Below are positions 1 through 12,034 of a DNA stretch of 64,000 nt, in pieces. The DNA lies in the NCBI RefSeq assembly GCF_018294505.1, contig NC_057813.1:112105191-112169190 (forward strand), written 5' to 3'. Numbering within the stretch: position 1 is the first letter of the stretch; the number at the start of each line of letters is the position of its first letter. The notes below the pieces were generated by a model. That model ran no database searches and was not told the origin of the DNA. It was given only the letters and a program-made list of their open reading frames with translations. The stretch comes from Triticum aestivum (lineage: Eukaryota; Streptophyta; Magnoliopsida; Poales; Poaceae). The translations under genes were made by a program, and so were the position numbers.

Positions 1-1
1 G

Positions 2-76
2 TTTTCTGAAGGTGGTACCAATGTGCGTGATACCGGCGATCGTGTCTGGTCTGCTATGATCAGCTTTCTAACTTGA
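2..76 (+). CDS. 3' end of an unrecognised gene (partial)
   Basis: The window opens inside an open frame of 24 codons ending in TGA at 74-76; its last residues read GDRVWSAMISFLT. The frame has no start here, so the rest of the gene lies to the left. The next 300 bases are AT-rich and without coding character, as in a 3' UTR. I do not recognise the protein, and 24 codons are too few to exclude chance. Confidence 0.25.
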   Translation, partial: FSEGGTNVRDTGDRVWSAMISFLT

Positions 77-886
77 CTATGATCTGTGACCTTGATCCAG
101 TCTTTTTCTTCATTTCTTCTGAATGCAAGAAGGACTAATTGTGGCGTTTTTGTTAAACCAAACTACAGTTCATCATAGGGATTCATCTTGTACTCAGACA
201 ACAGACTGATCCAATTTTTTCCAGTAATATAAGTGATGGACAGTGCCTTCGTTACTGACACGACATAAGAAGTCAAACCTGCAAAAATAGCCATCGTAGA
301 GCAAACCAAACAGTTTATTCTGTGATGAATGTCACATGGCAAAACCTGCATCATAAAATTGCAGGAAAAGAAAGAAAACATGACATTAAATCAATAAGAT
401 TTAGACAGTACATCAATAAGATTTACTTGATGTGACACGAGTGAATCCTTACCAGGAAATCGCTATGTTGAAGTACTAAACAGAAGATTGATCATCCAAC
501 TACGGCTGGCATGCAGGGGCCCCTCCTACTCCCACAAGCAGGACAGTCCAAAGGTCGTGACAAATCATATGGACCGAACATCCATGGGACTGGAAATCTT
601 GGTGGGTGCGATAAACCCTGCAATGCATACAGATATTGGAGTGTAACCATAATTGATAAACCATCCTCACAAAAAAGATGATCTGGATACTTCAAAATAT
701 ATAGACTGAATTGAGTGGACAAACATTAACATAGACCGTTCTCAGGACTAACCACACACCAAAAGCGGCAGTACTAATAAACAATACAGGGTTCACAAAC
801 ACAAATCAAGTACTGAACAATAGTACTTACTACAGACAAGCAAAGTTGCACTAATTAAACTCTGCAGACTATTTCTTGCCACCGAC
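77..886. other. intergenic / UTR sequence
   Basis: I see no convincing coding frame here. The left part probably belongs to the 3' UTR of the plus-strand gene ending at 76 and the right part to the 3' side of the minus-strand gene ending at 887. Short minus-strand frames (163-381, 492-722) have no recognisable motif. Confidence 0.4.
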
Positions 887-1992
887 CTATGGGATGAACC
901 CCATATAACTGACTAGGCCATGGACTTCGTGAGAGATATCTACATGCACCATCACCATCTTGTCAACCTTGGAGAACCTAACATAGTGGTCTTTCCACTC
1001 ATAAACATGATGATGAAGACATGCCGCATCAAATTTGTTGGGAAGCTTTACCAGAACCACACCCTTCGTAATCGAGGGCACAACCAGGAAATTTTTGTGG
1101 TCAAGTACAACCTCGAGAACACGCCTGACAACAATGTTACAAGAAAACACTAGTTCAAGATACGTGGCGACAAGGACACAACAGCTGGATAGTTTAGTAG
1201 TAGAACTCATCCCCAGGTCTTCTAGTTCACATGACATGACTTTGATAACTTCATCTCCACCGCGGACCTGGTTCTAATTCAAATAGAAACCATATTTTAT
1301 TACTACCTCCATTCAGAAATATAAGATGATTTTCGATATTATACTCCATATATGACTACATATACGCAGAGAAATGAGTGAACAAAGACACTAGAACATG
1401 TCTTCAAAGACATGAGAGCAGAGGGATTACTTGCAATATCCATAACACAAGTTAATGAGGCAAATATACCCTCTTCAAAGGTAGCATTGATGTTCATAAA
1501 GTACTTCCTCCGTCCCAAAATTCTTGTCTTAGATTTGTCTCGATACGGATGTATCAAGTCACATTTTAGTATTAGATACATCCGTATCTAGACAAATCTA
1601 AGACAAGAAATTTGGAACATAGGGAGTAGTTGAAAGTAATCTATAAGAAATCAGTGTCAACCTCTCGCATGTTTTGGTCAAAAGAGGAATTTAGAACCTT
1701 CATTTAGCACACTAAAATCACATGCAAGATCACCCAGAAAGTTGTACTACCAGTACAAGTACTGCATGTTAGACGAAAAAACACGATCAAGATCGAGAAA
1801 AAGATCGTCAACAAGAGACATTACCTAGACTTGCTTAATGAGGGATCCCGGGGAGGGGGGCTTGGACAGGGCGATGGCTTTGAGCTTGTCTGCGGTAGTC
1901 TCGGTGGGGTGCTTGCGCTTCTTCGTACCATGAGACTCGACGGTTTTGGCCAGAGCCATAGACATCACGTCGGCCGGTGCTCCAGTGTCCAT
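887..1992 (-). CDS. putative two-exon protein of unknown function
   Basis: Exon 1 would run from ATG 1992 down to 1831 (54 codons, with a basic KKRK motif near residue 25 that could be a nuclear localisation signal). Exon 2 would run from 1267 (after a CAG acceptor) to TAG at 887-889 (126 codons). The join is phase 0 in both exons and gives about 180 residues. The exon 2 product is rich in Val, Leu and His (HHHVYEWKDHYV) with no domain I recognise. The weak point is the donor: the site that keeps the frame is GTCTAG, while the better-looking GTAATG five bases on would include an in-frame TAG, so exon 1 may end as a short ORF. The intron holds a Stowaway MITE. Transcript evidence would settle the model. 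Confidence 0.35.
1504..1626. mobile_element. Stowaway MITE (Tc1/mariner)
   Basis: A 123 bp foldback element with ends CTTCCTCCGTCCCAAAATTC and the near-perfect inverse, flanked by TA on both sides. The arms contain CTTGTCTTAGATTTGTCT and its complement, which resembles the Thalos-type Triticeae Stowaways as I remember them. It lies in the presumed intron of the 887-1992 gene. Another degraded Stowaway-like end is visible at about 1305-1345. Confidence 0.85.
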
Positions 1993-2097
1993 CCAAGAGA
2001 GGAATCTGAGAGAGAAGAGTGAAAGGAGGAACAAGATGAGGGAGAAGCGAAGCGAGTGGGGGTTTTCTTCAAGAGAGGAAGCTGAGAGAGAAGAGTG

Positions 2098-2330
2098 AAA
2101 TGATGGTTGCTTCATTCGTCCAACTTACTGCTGGAAAGGAGGGGGTTTTGTGATTTGATGGCTCATTGGGCGTTACTGCAGCACTTCGATCGGGGTAGTC
2201 TACCGTCACTCTAGTACGGAGTAATTTAGTGCATGGCTGGTGGACCCAGGTGCTGGCTGTCCCACACGTCGGCGAAAGTGAGTAATTTAGCGCATGGCTG
2301 GAGGAGGATCCGCACGGTAGATCGTGTCCA
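2098..2330. repeat. dispersed repeat, copy 1 (others near 15590 and 53715)
   Basis: The stretch with GATGGTTGCTTC, CGTCCAACTTACTGC and TTTGTGATTTGA recurs near 53715-53790 and in weaker form near 15590-15680. A short direct repeat with GTAATTTAG(T/C)GCATGGCTGG occurs inside it at about 2221 and 2282. No coding frame or terminal repeat is visible, so the element class is unknown. Confidence 0.5.
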
Positions 2331-2964
2331 CTGTTTTTCTGAAAAAAAATGATTACAACAAGCGTTTCCACTCTTACGATGGAGGAGTGCAAAACACGGT
2401 AGCCACTTGAACATACACAATGCTCCTACTACTAGGCATGTGCAGTGGTTCATACGTCAGTACTAGACAATCTTGTTGCTAGTGTAGTAAGATATGACGA
2501 TAACAAATGATGTTGTGCGCATGTCAACTACTCCTATATGTAACATAGTACCGCTTTTTCGACTGTCCGGTCGAGAATGAACGGTGAGATCAATGTTAAC
2601 AGAAGTAGGTCTACAGCGCACGGAGAGTACAGTGCTACAGTACTCCATGAAACATGAACCATATGAAGCACGAATAGTGTTAGGCAGGGTGTATGAAGGG
2701 GAATTCCGTATGAAGGGTGCACGGGATGGGAACAAAAGTTCCCTTCTCGACCCACTTTTGGGTGTTTGGCACAGTGCATGAAGGGTGCATGAGTCCACAC
2801 TAGTAGGTTACCAAAAATACACGAAGAGGAAAAAACTATATTGAGATGAGAATGCAACCAAATACACCAACATGCTTTGTGCTACAGTGACTGGTCTGCA
2901 CCATCTGAGTTTGATCCAACGGTCATGTTGCGCTGAGACATGGACATGCCCATGCAGAGGGCGC
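2331..2964. other. non-coding, unassigned
   Basis: No coding frame with recognisable content. The segment about 2680-2790 has short repeated words (GTATGAAGG, GAAGGGTGCA), suggesting a degraded small element. The last part is the downstream flank of the minus-strand coiled-coil ORF. Confidence 0.35.
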
Positions 2965-3669
2965 CTAAACACCACCGAAGTCCCTCTGCTTCTCGAGGCG
3001 CACGACGTTGGTGATGCAGGGTGCAACCGCCCGCAGAACCCGCTCCCGGTCCGCGGGAGCCAGCTCGTCAAAGACGGCGTCCAATGGCACGAATGGATTC
3101 CAGTGACAGAGCCCTGAAAGGATTCGCCCGGCAATGGTGACGGCAGCCCGCAACCCCTCCTTGTCCAGCTCAGCCCCCACCATCGCGCAGAGACGGCTCA
3201 GCTCCTCGGAGATATAGGTGAAGAAGGAGACCAGGTCTGGAAGCCGCAGCTCGTTGAAGTCGACCGGGTGGTCGAACGGGTTTAGCCCAATGGCTGGCAT
3301 CGTTGTGCTGGCTCGATGGTAGGCATAGCACAGCCGCAACACGTGCTTGTCAACTTGGTTCATCAAGTGGCTGAGGCGATCCTGGACCTCGTCATGATCG
3401 GCCCGCTCGCGCTCCAGCCGGCTCCCCTGATGGCCTATCGTATCTCCCGCTTTCTGCATTAACGCCGCCGACACCTCGAGCATCTTTGTGGTGGACGCCT
3501 GCCGCTTTTGAAGCTCCATGAACTCCCGCACATAACGGAGGAGCATGGCACTCCTCTCCTCCTTGAGCTCACGGAGCTCCACGTCCTTGGCCCTGAGCTC
3601 CGCATCCTTGGCATGGAGCTCCTGAGTCAGGCGCCTCACCTCGGACGCTGTGATCTGCTGCGCCGCCAT
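2965..3669 (-). CDS. coiled-coil protein of unknown function
   Basis: An intact 234-codon frame starting at ATG 3669, in a strong plant start context (GGTGCCATGGCG). Residues 1 to about 110 are highly charged with heptad-like Leu/Ala spacing and a repeated AKDAELRAKDVELRE pattern, predicting a long coiled coil. The second half (from about residue 120) is globular in composition, with FDHPVDFNELRLPDLVSFF and an Asp/Glu/Arg-rich tail. I see no signal peptide, membrane segment or catalytic motif. The ATG lies 15 bases from a solo LTR. The sequence beyond the LTR (5227-5367) is CT-rich on the coding strand, like a 5' leader, so the promoter is probably displaced or lost. It could be a host gene or an ORF carried by another repeat; I cannot tell which. 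Confidence 0.6.
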   Translation of the reverse strand: MAAQQITASEVRRLTQELHAKDAELRAKDVELRELKEERSAMLLRYVREFMELQKRQASTTKMLEVSAALMQKAGDTIGHQGSRLERERADHDEVQDRLSHLMNQVDKHVLRLCYAYHRASTTMPAIGLNPFDHPVDFNELRLPDLVSFFTYISEELSRLCAMVGAELDKEGLRAAVTIAGRILSGLCHWNPFVPLDAVFDELAPADRERVLRAVAPCITNVVRLEKQRDFGGV

Positions 3670-3684
3670 GGCACCAGGTAGAAG

Positions 3685-5226
3685 TGATAACCCACAAGTG
3701 TAGGGGATAATTGTAGCCTCTTTCGATAAGTAAGAGTGTCGAACCCAACGAGGAGCTAAAGGTAGAACAAATACTCTCTCAAGCCCTATCTGCCACTGAT
3801 ACGACTCTACACACGCTTAGTGTTCGCTTTACCTAGAACAAGTATGAAACTAGAAGTACTTTGTAGGTGTGATAGGATAGGTTTGCAAGATAATAAAGAA
3901 CACGTAAATATAAACTAGGGGCTGTTTAGATAAAGAAGCAATAAAGTAAATATAGCGAGTGTGGAAAAGTGGTGGTAGGAGTTGTGGAATTGTCCCTAAG
4001 CAATTGACTATGTTACTAGACCGGTAATCACTATTGCAATTCTATTTGAGGGAGAGGCATAAGCTAACATAATTTCTCTACTTGGATCATATGCACTTAT
4101 GATTGGAACTCTAGCAAGCATCCGCAACTACTAAAGATTCATTAAGGTAAAACCCAACCATAGCATTAAAGCATCAAGTCCCCTTTATCCCATACGCAAA
4201 TAACCTACTTACTCGGGTATGTGCTTCTATCACTCACGCCACCCACCATAAGCAAATCATAAACATATTGCAAACCCTACAGCGGGAAATCCCTCACGCT
4301 TGCATGACATGGAGGGCACAATAGGACAGCACCAATAATAAAACATGCAACTCAAACCAATCATAGCAATTCATCAATCACCGATAGGACAACAAAAATC
4401 TACTCAGACATCATAGGATGGCAACATATCATTGGAAAATAATATGAAGCATAAAGCACCATGTTCAAGTAGAGGGTACAGCGGGATGCGGGAGAGTGGG
4501 CCGCTGGATATAGATGGTGGAAGGTGATGGAGATGTTGGTGAAGATGGCGGAGGTGTTGGTGAAGATCGCGGTGATGATGATGGCCCCCGGCGGTGTTCC
4601 GGCACCACCGGAAGCAAGGGGGAGAGAGTCCCCCTTCTTCTTCTTCTTCTTCCTTGACCTCCTCCCTAGATGGGAGAAGGGTTTCCCCTCTGGTCCTTGG
4701 CTCCCATGGCATGGGAGGGGCGAGAGCCCCTACGAGATTGGATCTATCTCTCTGTTTCTGCATTCCCAGATTCTACCCATTCACCGTTTCTTTAATATCC
4801 GGAGATCTGTAACTCCGATTGGGGTGAATCTTTAGCCCATATTTTTCTCATAAAATTAGCTTTCTTGCGGCAAAAGAAGGGAATCAACTGCCTTATGGGT
4901 GGCCCACGAGAGTGCCAGGCGCGCCCAGGGGGTGTGGGCGTGCCCCCTGTCTCATGGCCACCTCGGACACCATTTCGCGTTGATTCTTCCCCCGAAAAAT
5001 CCCAAATATTCCAAAATAATTCTCCGTACGTTTTTATCTCGTTTGGACTCCGTTTGATATTGGTTTTCTGCGAAACATAAAACATGCAACAAACAGGAAC
5101 TGGCACTGGGCACTGAATCAATATGTTAGTCCCAAAAGTAGTATAAAAAGTTGCCAAAAGTATATGAAAGTTGAAGAATATTGGCATGGAACAATCAAAA
5201 ATTATAGATATGACGGAGACGTATCA
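3685..5226. mobile_element. solo LTR
   Basis: A 1542 bp unit begins TGATAACCCACAAG and ends GGAGACGTATCA, so it has a short TGATA/TATCA inverted terminus. It is flanked by AGAAG (3680-3684) and GGAAG (5227-5231), a 5 bp target duplication with one change. No gag or pol sequence is present, so it is best explained as a solo LTR left by recombination between two LTRs. The start matches a well-known Triticeae LTR type, but I do not assign a family name. Short ORFs inside it, such as 4524-4835, are accidental. Confidence 0.8.
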
Positions 5227-5367
5227 GGAAGCAATGGGTAGAGGAAGCAAAGGGGGCGAAACGGCTGAAAGGCAATGCAATCTACGGGAAGGCGGAGGGA
5301 GGCAGGGAGCCAGCCGAGGAGCGGGGAATCTTTTGGTTTTCACCACGGTAAAACACCAGTTAACGAC
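5227..5367 (-). other. probable 5' leader segment of the coiled-coil gene
   Basis: This 141 bp island lies between the solo LTR and the gypsy element. Read on the minus strand it is CT-rich and ends next to the leader bases before ATG 3669. Removing both insertions joins 15314-15600, 5227-5367 and 3669 into a continuous leader and promoter candidate. Inference from insertion boundaries only. Confidence 0.45.
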
Positions 5368-5849
5368 TGCCGGTGTCAAACCCGGTGGATCTCGGGTAGG
5401 GGGTCCCGATCTGTGCGTCTTAGGCTGATGGTAATAGGAAGCAAGGGACACAATGTTTACCCAGGTTTGGGCCCTCTCGATGGAGGTAAAACCCTACTTC
5501 CTGCTTGATTAATATTGAAGATATGATTAGTACACGAGTAGATCTACCACGAGATCGTAGAGGCTAAACCCTAAGAGCTAGCCTATAATGGTATGATTGT
5601 AATTGTGATCGTCCTTCTAAGGACCATCCTCTCCAGTTTATATAGACACCAGAGAGGGCTAGGGTTTACATGGAGTCGGTTACAAGGAAGGAAATATAAT
5701 ATCCGGATCGCCAAGCTTGTCTTCCACGCAAAGGAGAGTACCATCCGGACACGGGCCGAAGTCTGGAGTCTTGTATCTTCATGCTTCAATAGTCCGGACA
5801 ATGTATATAGTCCGGCTGTTCGGATACCTCCTAATCCAGGACTCCCTCA
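5368..5849 (-). repeat. 3' LTR of the gypsy element
   Basis: 482 bp, TG...CA, beginning TGCCGGTGTCAAACCC and ending CCAGGACTCCCTCA. It is the 3' LTR because the pol genes run on the minus strand. Just inside it, on the minus strand, a weak purine run AGGGGCTA could be the polypurine tract. Confidence 0.95.
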
Positions 5850-6186
5850 GTAGCCCCTGAACCAGGCTTCAATGAAGATGAGTCCGGCGCGCAGTCTTGT
5901 CTTCGGCATTGCAAGGCGGGTTCCTTCTCCGAATACTCCAATGTACCCATTACGACGAATAGTGTTCGGCATCTCATCAATTTTTTACTCCTCGGCTTAA
6001 GTGCTTCAATAATAACCATTTCCACGTGTCGAGCAAATGCGTGGAGTCGAGGCATTTTTGCATTTGCCACCCTTGATCCTTTGGGCTAACCGTCTATTTG
6101 AAGAGACGGGGATTCCCAGATCCAAACCTCACTCTCCCTCCTCGAGCAAGCATCCAACAGAGCACCCAGAAAAAAACCATTCCAAC

Positions 6187-8892
6187 ATGGCCGGTCGTCG
6201 CAGCTCTTCTGCTCGCTCCCCTTGCCCCAAGCCGGGAGACTGGGGAGAGTGTTCAGTTTCGCATATCCGTTTGATAAAGTTACAAACCCAAGGGCTTCTC
6301 TCGCCGGCGTTCATGGTCCTTGTCCGAACCGGAGTGGCCACCTATAACGGCGGAGAACAAGCGGAGAGATCCCCCAATCCGTCTCCAGAGGAGCGAATAT
6401 GCCTCATTCCGCATCTGTTAAGGGGCGTCGGGTTACCTATTCATCCATTCCTTCGTGGGCTCCTGGAGTTCTACGGCCTCCAGTTGCACAACTTTACCCC
6501 AGCCTTCGTACTACATATAGCAGGGTATGTCGCCCTTTGTGAGCTATTTCTAGGCTGCGAAGCCCATTTTTGACTGTGGAAGAAGCTGTTTTGCCTTGTC
6601 CCCCGCAACCAGGGAGAATCCTTATGTGAAGTGGGCGGGGCCAAAGTTTGGCGTATCGCTGAGACCGGATACCTGTCCAGCACTCCCAAGAAGGCACCAA
6701 ATAACTGGGCTTCAGAGTGGTTTTATATTGACGACGCTCCCCTTCCGGATCCAGTCCGGATAGGACTCCCCAAGTTCAGTAACACCCCGCCGAGGGCACG
6801 TCTAAGCTGGCGCCCCCGAGGCCCCCAAGAAGAGAATTCTAGGGAAATACATTTCCTGATGAGCAGGATTAAGTTACTGGCCAAATCCGGACTGACGATA
6901 GTCGAGGTCATGGAAATATGCATAATGCGGGGAGTGCAACCGCTTCAATATCGGGGCAATCCCATGTGGCATTACAACGGGACAGACGCTGCCACCCGCT
7001 GCGGCCATAAGGGTCCGGACTCCGCCACTGCTCTCGCAAGGATATTGTCCGATCTATACAAAGGAGAAGAGGAAGACTTCCTTCATATCAAACCGGGAGA
7101 TGGATTCCCCATGTACAATCCCCCAAACTGGGTAATTCGTCCTTTATTTTCTCGCTTCACTTATCGTGGCATTCTTTGCTGAAGTTACCTGCATCGATAT
7201 TTCCAAGCAAGAACTGAGGAGGGCCGTAGAAGGAATCTCCAGCCCTTCCCCGCAGCCAGAGGACCCCGAAAGGGCCCTGGATCCAGGACTCAAAGAGGAC
7301 CCAAATGCGGCCGTGGAGCTTGTCGATGGGATATTTTATCGGGTGAGCCATGACGGTGCCTTAGTGGCTATTACTGCTGATTATCCCGGACTGCTACCCT
7401 CGTCGCGTGTGAGCCAAGCCAAAAACTCGATCCTCCGAACAGGACTCTTTCCTGATGTTACGCCTTATCCCTGAAGTGTCGTGTTTTTGCAGAAGCGACG
7501 TTCGGAGCGCAGAGCCGAGCCCCTAGGGACCCGTCAGCCACAGGCGTCCGGATTGGGTAGGCTCAAGAGGAAAGCGGTTAGGGCCGACACGCCTCTACAA
7601 AGGTAACGAAACAAGCTGTCATGTAATTATTGTTATTTGAAGTATAACAGCGCCCCTTGCATCCTGGCAGGAAGAGGGGTATCCGGACTATATCCGGGGA
7701 TCCTGCCAACCGTGCCTCCACTAGTCGGGCTCCAGAACCGACTTCGAGAGAGGAGGCGGACGTAGGTCCAATGCCGCATAGTCCTCCGACAGAGGATGCG
7801 ATATGTTTTCGGCCACAAACTCCGAAGTGGAGAGCGCCATGAATCACCGGCGCCGGAGGGCCATGCTTCGGAACATTATCTTTTCCGAAGAGGCTTTTAA
7901 TGCCTTCAATTCGGCAGACGCATACGTCCGAGCTGCTCAAGGCGGGCTTGCCCAAGCAACGAACCAGTATACCAAAGATATATGGGTAAGAAATTGTGAT
8001 AAGTATGTATAGCAGTAGCCCCTGAGACTTGAAACGGTTGGAACAACAGTTTTAAGTATCAATTTATGCGCAGGTTCTTGTAGATAAGAATGAGCAATTG
8101 TCTTGGGAGCTAGAAGAGTGCAAGGCCCAACTATGGACCACCGTTGCCAAGCTAGAGGAAACAGAAAATTCTATAGAAAACCCCAGAGTGAATCTGGAGG
8201 GCGAGAGAGATGACGAGTCGCATCTCCAGAGGCAACTAAAGGCTGGCGAGCGCATTCTCACGCAGGTTCGGCAGGAGAAGAACAATCTTCAGGATGCCAA
8301 TGTCCGGCTGGACGTAGAGTTAAAAGACGTCTGTGCCCAGCTGGCGGACTCCGTAAAGGAGAGTAAAAGGCTTCGACGCGGCGTTTATAGTAGGTGCCTA
8401 GACGAACTGTATGATAGTTCGGCGCGGAAGTGTATTGAAAGAATTTTTCTTGTAGGAATGTTAACGGGTTGCCCCGAGGAGGAGATGCCCTCATCTACAG
8501 GTGATGTACTGCAAGAACTTTCACAGTTGCACGAGCGAGCTTGGCGGGTGATGCACGTCGTTGCTCAGGCCTTGTGGCCATCAAGCTCCTTGCCAAATGG
8601 CATGGGGGAGCTTGTGGACCTGCTTCAAGGAGCCCGGCGGCGCTTCCAGCTATGGAAGATATCAGCATGCCGACAATGTGCAAGAGAAGCTTGGGCAATG
8701 GTGAAGACGCGCTACACCAAGCTGGACCCGAACCATATGGCCGAAGTAGGACCGGCGGGGCCCGATGGGCAAGAAATTCCCGTAAGTCTGGTATATGACC
8801 AGGTAGCGTTAGCCGCTAAGTATTCGCATCAGGATTGTAAATTAGATAGCCTGTTTGATGGCATAGAGGAGGAATATAGTCAGTCCAAGTGA
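6187..8892 (+). pseudogene. antisense ORF gene of the gypsy element (PF04195-type domain), broken
   Basis: Plus-strand gene inside the minus-strand retrotransposon. Exon 1 runs from ATG 6187 to 7131 (315 codons) and matches the 'putative gypsy type transposon' domain I know as PF04195: a ...PHLLRGVGLPIHPFLRG... block, LEFYGLQLHNFTP, then LWKKLF and a WFYIDDAPLPDP block. TGA at 6571-6573 interrupts it in frame where GGA would be expected. Later exons are 7208 to about 7480, 7493-7602, 7671-7985 and 8074-8892, mostly with clear AG and GT borders. A frame change near 7795-7805 breaks exon 4. The last exon is a coiled coil followed by a conserved block (ARRRFQLWKISACRQCAREA). Function unknown; proteins of this kind are common in wheat gypsy elements. 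Confidence 0.75.
8390..8455 (+). other. short in-frame intron in the antisense gene
   Basis: Between the coiled-coil part and the MLTGCPEEEMP block there is a 66 base segment with GTAGGT at its left and TTTCTTGTAG at its right. Its length is a multiple of three and it has no in-frame stop, so it can be spliced or read through. Conserved relatives, as I remember them, lack these 22 residues. Confidence 0.5.
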
Positions 8893-9692
8893 CTGTGTAA
8901 TTTAATGGGCATGAGTAGCCCCTAGCCGGATTAAAATCATTTGTCATGGCGGACCTTTTCGCTTCAGCCCCCGGATCCGATAGTCCGGGGTGTGTCTGAA
9001 TACCCACTCAGTTATACAAAACTGGGGTATGCATGGAGACCAGGTGTAGGGGTCATAAGTGCTTGAACAAACAAGTACCCAACTAGTTATGTTATATTAC
9101 ATGGATAGTAAGAAACATCTTCCAGAGAGAATAGTTCCGTTAGGGGTTCCTTTCCTCGGGAATGCATGTGGCAAAGCACATGTCCGGACTGCGACCAAAG
9201 GCGCAGGATACAAAACTTCTGGGGATTTACGTTATGATAAACGAAGACATCTTTTGTTCGTCGACTGAATATTCTCTTAAGGAAACTAGCTTTCGGCTTC
9301 ACCCAGTCTGAGGTACACATCCGGCTCAACCGGCAGTAACAATCGCAGAGGTGCTCCGCTTATGCCCTAGCCGAATTAACGGGAACGTAGGGCATAAACA
9401 CAGGAGCCAGGCAACCTAGCTTGGCCACGTCTTAAGTCATATCAATGCATATAATGGTAAAGAAAAGGCACACATGAAAAAAGGAAACTCATGTGTGATG
9501 GGCAAAAAGCCTTGAGAGTAATTTATATTTAGCTTCCGTATAGGAAGCCCCCAGGTATTGCTTACACAAAATAGTGCGGCCGGAATAATCCGGGAGTCCG
9601 TACTGTATGAAATACTTTGTGTGAAGAGAAAAAGATCGAGAAAGGAAGAGGGAGGGAGCATCATAAAAAAGGAGGAGGTAAGGAGACAAACA
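8893..9692. other. spacer between antisense gene and integrase end
   Basis: Non-coding internal region of the retrotransposon. It contains the presumed 3' ends of two convergent transcripts (plus-strand antisense gene, minus-strand pol). The ORF on the minus strand at 9437-9988 is a shadow plus trailing sequence without motifs. Confidence 0.5.
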
Positions 9693-10646
9693 CTAAGTTC
9701 GGCGATAGGCGTAGAATCTCTGGAGTCTGGCCGCGTTCCATGGGTTCGGCTCGAGTCTGTTATTGGACGCATTACGTAAGTGGTATGCTCCTCCGATGAG
9801 AACTTGGTCGATGACGAAGGGGCCTTCCCACTTGGGTTTGAGCTTGTCCTTCTTCTCCAGTAAGCGTACAACGAGTTTGCCGATATTATAAGTTTTGGCC
9901 CGTAATTCTCTGCTTTGGTATCGTCGAGCCTGTTGCTGATAGAATGTGGAACGGGCCTTAGCGACATCACGCTCCTCCTCCAGGGCATCCAAGTTATCCT
10001 GCCGATCTAACTCGGCTTCCTTCTCTTCGTACATGCGTACGCGTGGCGAATCATGTATTATGTCGCAAGGTAGTACTGCTTCCGCACCGTACACCATAAA
10101 AAATGGTGTATATCCGCTGGTGCGATTTGGCGTGGTCCGCAGCCCCCAGAGTACGGAGTCGAGCTCCTCGACCCAATGAGTATCCGACTCTGTCAAGGAT
10201 CGCACTAGTCTAGGTTTGATGCCACTCATGATGAGACCGTTTGCCCATTCGACCTGGCCATTTTTTTGAGGATGGTAGACGGAAGCATAGTCGAGTTTAA
10301 TGCCCATTTTGCCGCACCAAGATTTCACCTCATCGGCCGTGAAATTTGAGCCATTATCGGTGATGATGCTATGGGGGACACCGTATCGGTGTACGACCCC
10401 GAATATAAAGTCGATTACTGGTCCAGATTCGGCCGTTTTCACTGGTTTGGCTTCTATCCATTTGGTGAACTTATCTACCATGACCAATAAGTATTTTTTT
10501 CTTGTGGTTTCCCCCAGACCGCAAAGGGCCAAGTTATGGGGATTGTTTGGAGGGCGGTGGGGGGCATATGACTCTGATTGGCAAAGAGCTGGCAACCGAC
10601 GCAATGTTAGACAAGGTCCTGCGCGTCTGCTCGGGCCGTCGGCCAA
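9693..10646 (-). pseudogene. integrase domain of the gypsy pol (defective)
   Basis: The frame shows the integrase core: DKFTKWIEAKPV, then ITDNGSNF with a catalytic Asp near residue 97, and HPQKNGQVEWANG with the Glu near residue 133. The C-terminal part has KLKPKWEGPFVI, typical of gypsy integrases without a chromodomain. The first catalytic Asp, expected in a WGLDxVGP-like block, is missing: at about 10505-10540 the tract is shortened and the frame changes, so the zinc-finger part (HCVGCQLF) lies in another frame upstream. The frame ends with YAYRRT at 9693. Confidence 0.85.
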
Positions 10647-12034
10647 TAGAAACCTGTACGGAAGGCCTTGCTGACTAGTGCTCGAGCCGCGGCGTGGTGC
10701 CCGCCTAGTCCGGCATGGATTTCAGCCAAGAGCTGCCACCCTTCCTCTTCGGAGATGCACCTTTGAAGCACTCTGGTCGCACTTTTCTTGTAGAGTTCCC
10801 CTTCATGGACTTTGTAAGCTTTAGAACGCTGGACGATGCAGCGTGCTTCATTTTGGTATTCGGGGAGCTCCTGCCTATTTAGGTAGGCCAAGAAAGGCTC
10901 AGTCCACGGGGCGATGACAGCCATTATTTCGTGGGTTGACGATGTTCTTTCGGTGGTAGAGCCTCCGATTATGTCTGATAGTTCAGAATCTGGGGATGTA
11001 TTCGGATCCGTGTTGGTATTGCCGGACTCCCCTTCCCATATCACGGATGGCTTGAACAGCCTTTCCAGGAATATGTTAGGTGGGGCAGGGTCGCGTTTAG
11101 CGGCGATGCGAGCAAGTACGTTTGCCGCTTGATTGTTTTCTCGAACCACATGGTGAAATTCGAGCCCCTCGAGCCGAGCTGACATTTTAAGGACGGCATT
11201 ATGGTAGGCCGCCATTTTTGGATCCTTGGCATCAAAGTCTCCATTTATTTTGGATATTGCAAGGTTTGAATCCTCGTGCACCTCTAGGCGTTAAATGCCC
11301 ATAGAGACTACCATCCGAAGACCGTGCAACAGAGCCTCGTATTCGACTGCATTGTTGGAGTCTGTGTATAATATCTGGAGGACGTATTGGACCATGTCTC
11401 CGGTGGGGGACGTCAAGACTACGCCTGCTCCCAATCCGGCCAGCATTTTAGAGCCGTCAAAGTGCATGATCCAGTAAGAGTATGCGCCACACTCTTTAGG
11501 GAGTTCGGCTCCCGTCCATTCGGCGACAAAGTCAGCTAATACTTGCGACTTGATAGCCCGCCGAGGCTTTTATATTATGTCGAACGGAAGGAGCTCAATC
11601 GCCCATTTAGGGATCCGGCCTGTGGCTTCGCGGTTGTTTATTATATCGTTTAGTGGTACTTCAGAGGCCACCATAATCGAACACTCTTGAAAGCAGTGTT
11701 GTAGCTTTCGGGATGCCATGAAGACCGCGTATGCTATTTTTTGATAGTGTGGGTATCGGGATTTTCATGGGGTGAGGACCATGGATACGTAATAAACCGG
11801 CTTCTGTAGCGGGAACTTGTATCCGTCAACCTCTCGTTCGACGACGAGCACTGCGCTGACAACTTGATGTGTTGCAGCTATGTACATCATCATAGGTTCG
11901 CTGATATTTGGCGCTGTTAGGACTGGATTATTGGCCAATAAGGTCTTTATTTCATCGAGTCCGGCCGCGACTGCATCTGTCCACACGAAGTGTTCCGTGC
12001 GCCGTAGAAGGTGGTAAAGGGGCAATGCCTTTTC
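10607..12034 (-). pseudogene. RNase H and connection region of pol, with nonsense codons
   Basis: The frame continues from the RT domain through ALPLYHLLRRTEHFVWTD and an RNase H with HFDGSK, NNAVEYEALL and EVHEDSNLAI blocks carrying the acidic residues. The last acidic position appears as Asn (NQAANVLARI where NQAADVLA is usual). In-frame stops lie at 11765-11767 (TGA), 11570-11572 (TAA), 11291-11293 (TAA) and 10607-10609 (TAA). Confidence 0.8.

Noticed and set aside
9437..9988. Minus-strand 183-codon frame at the integrase end
   Set aside because: It overlaps the integrase in another frame and shows no motif of its own.
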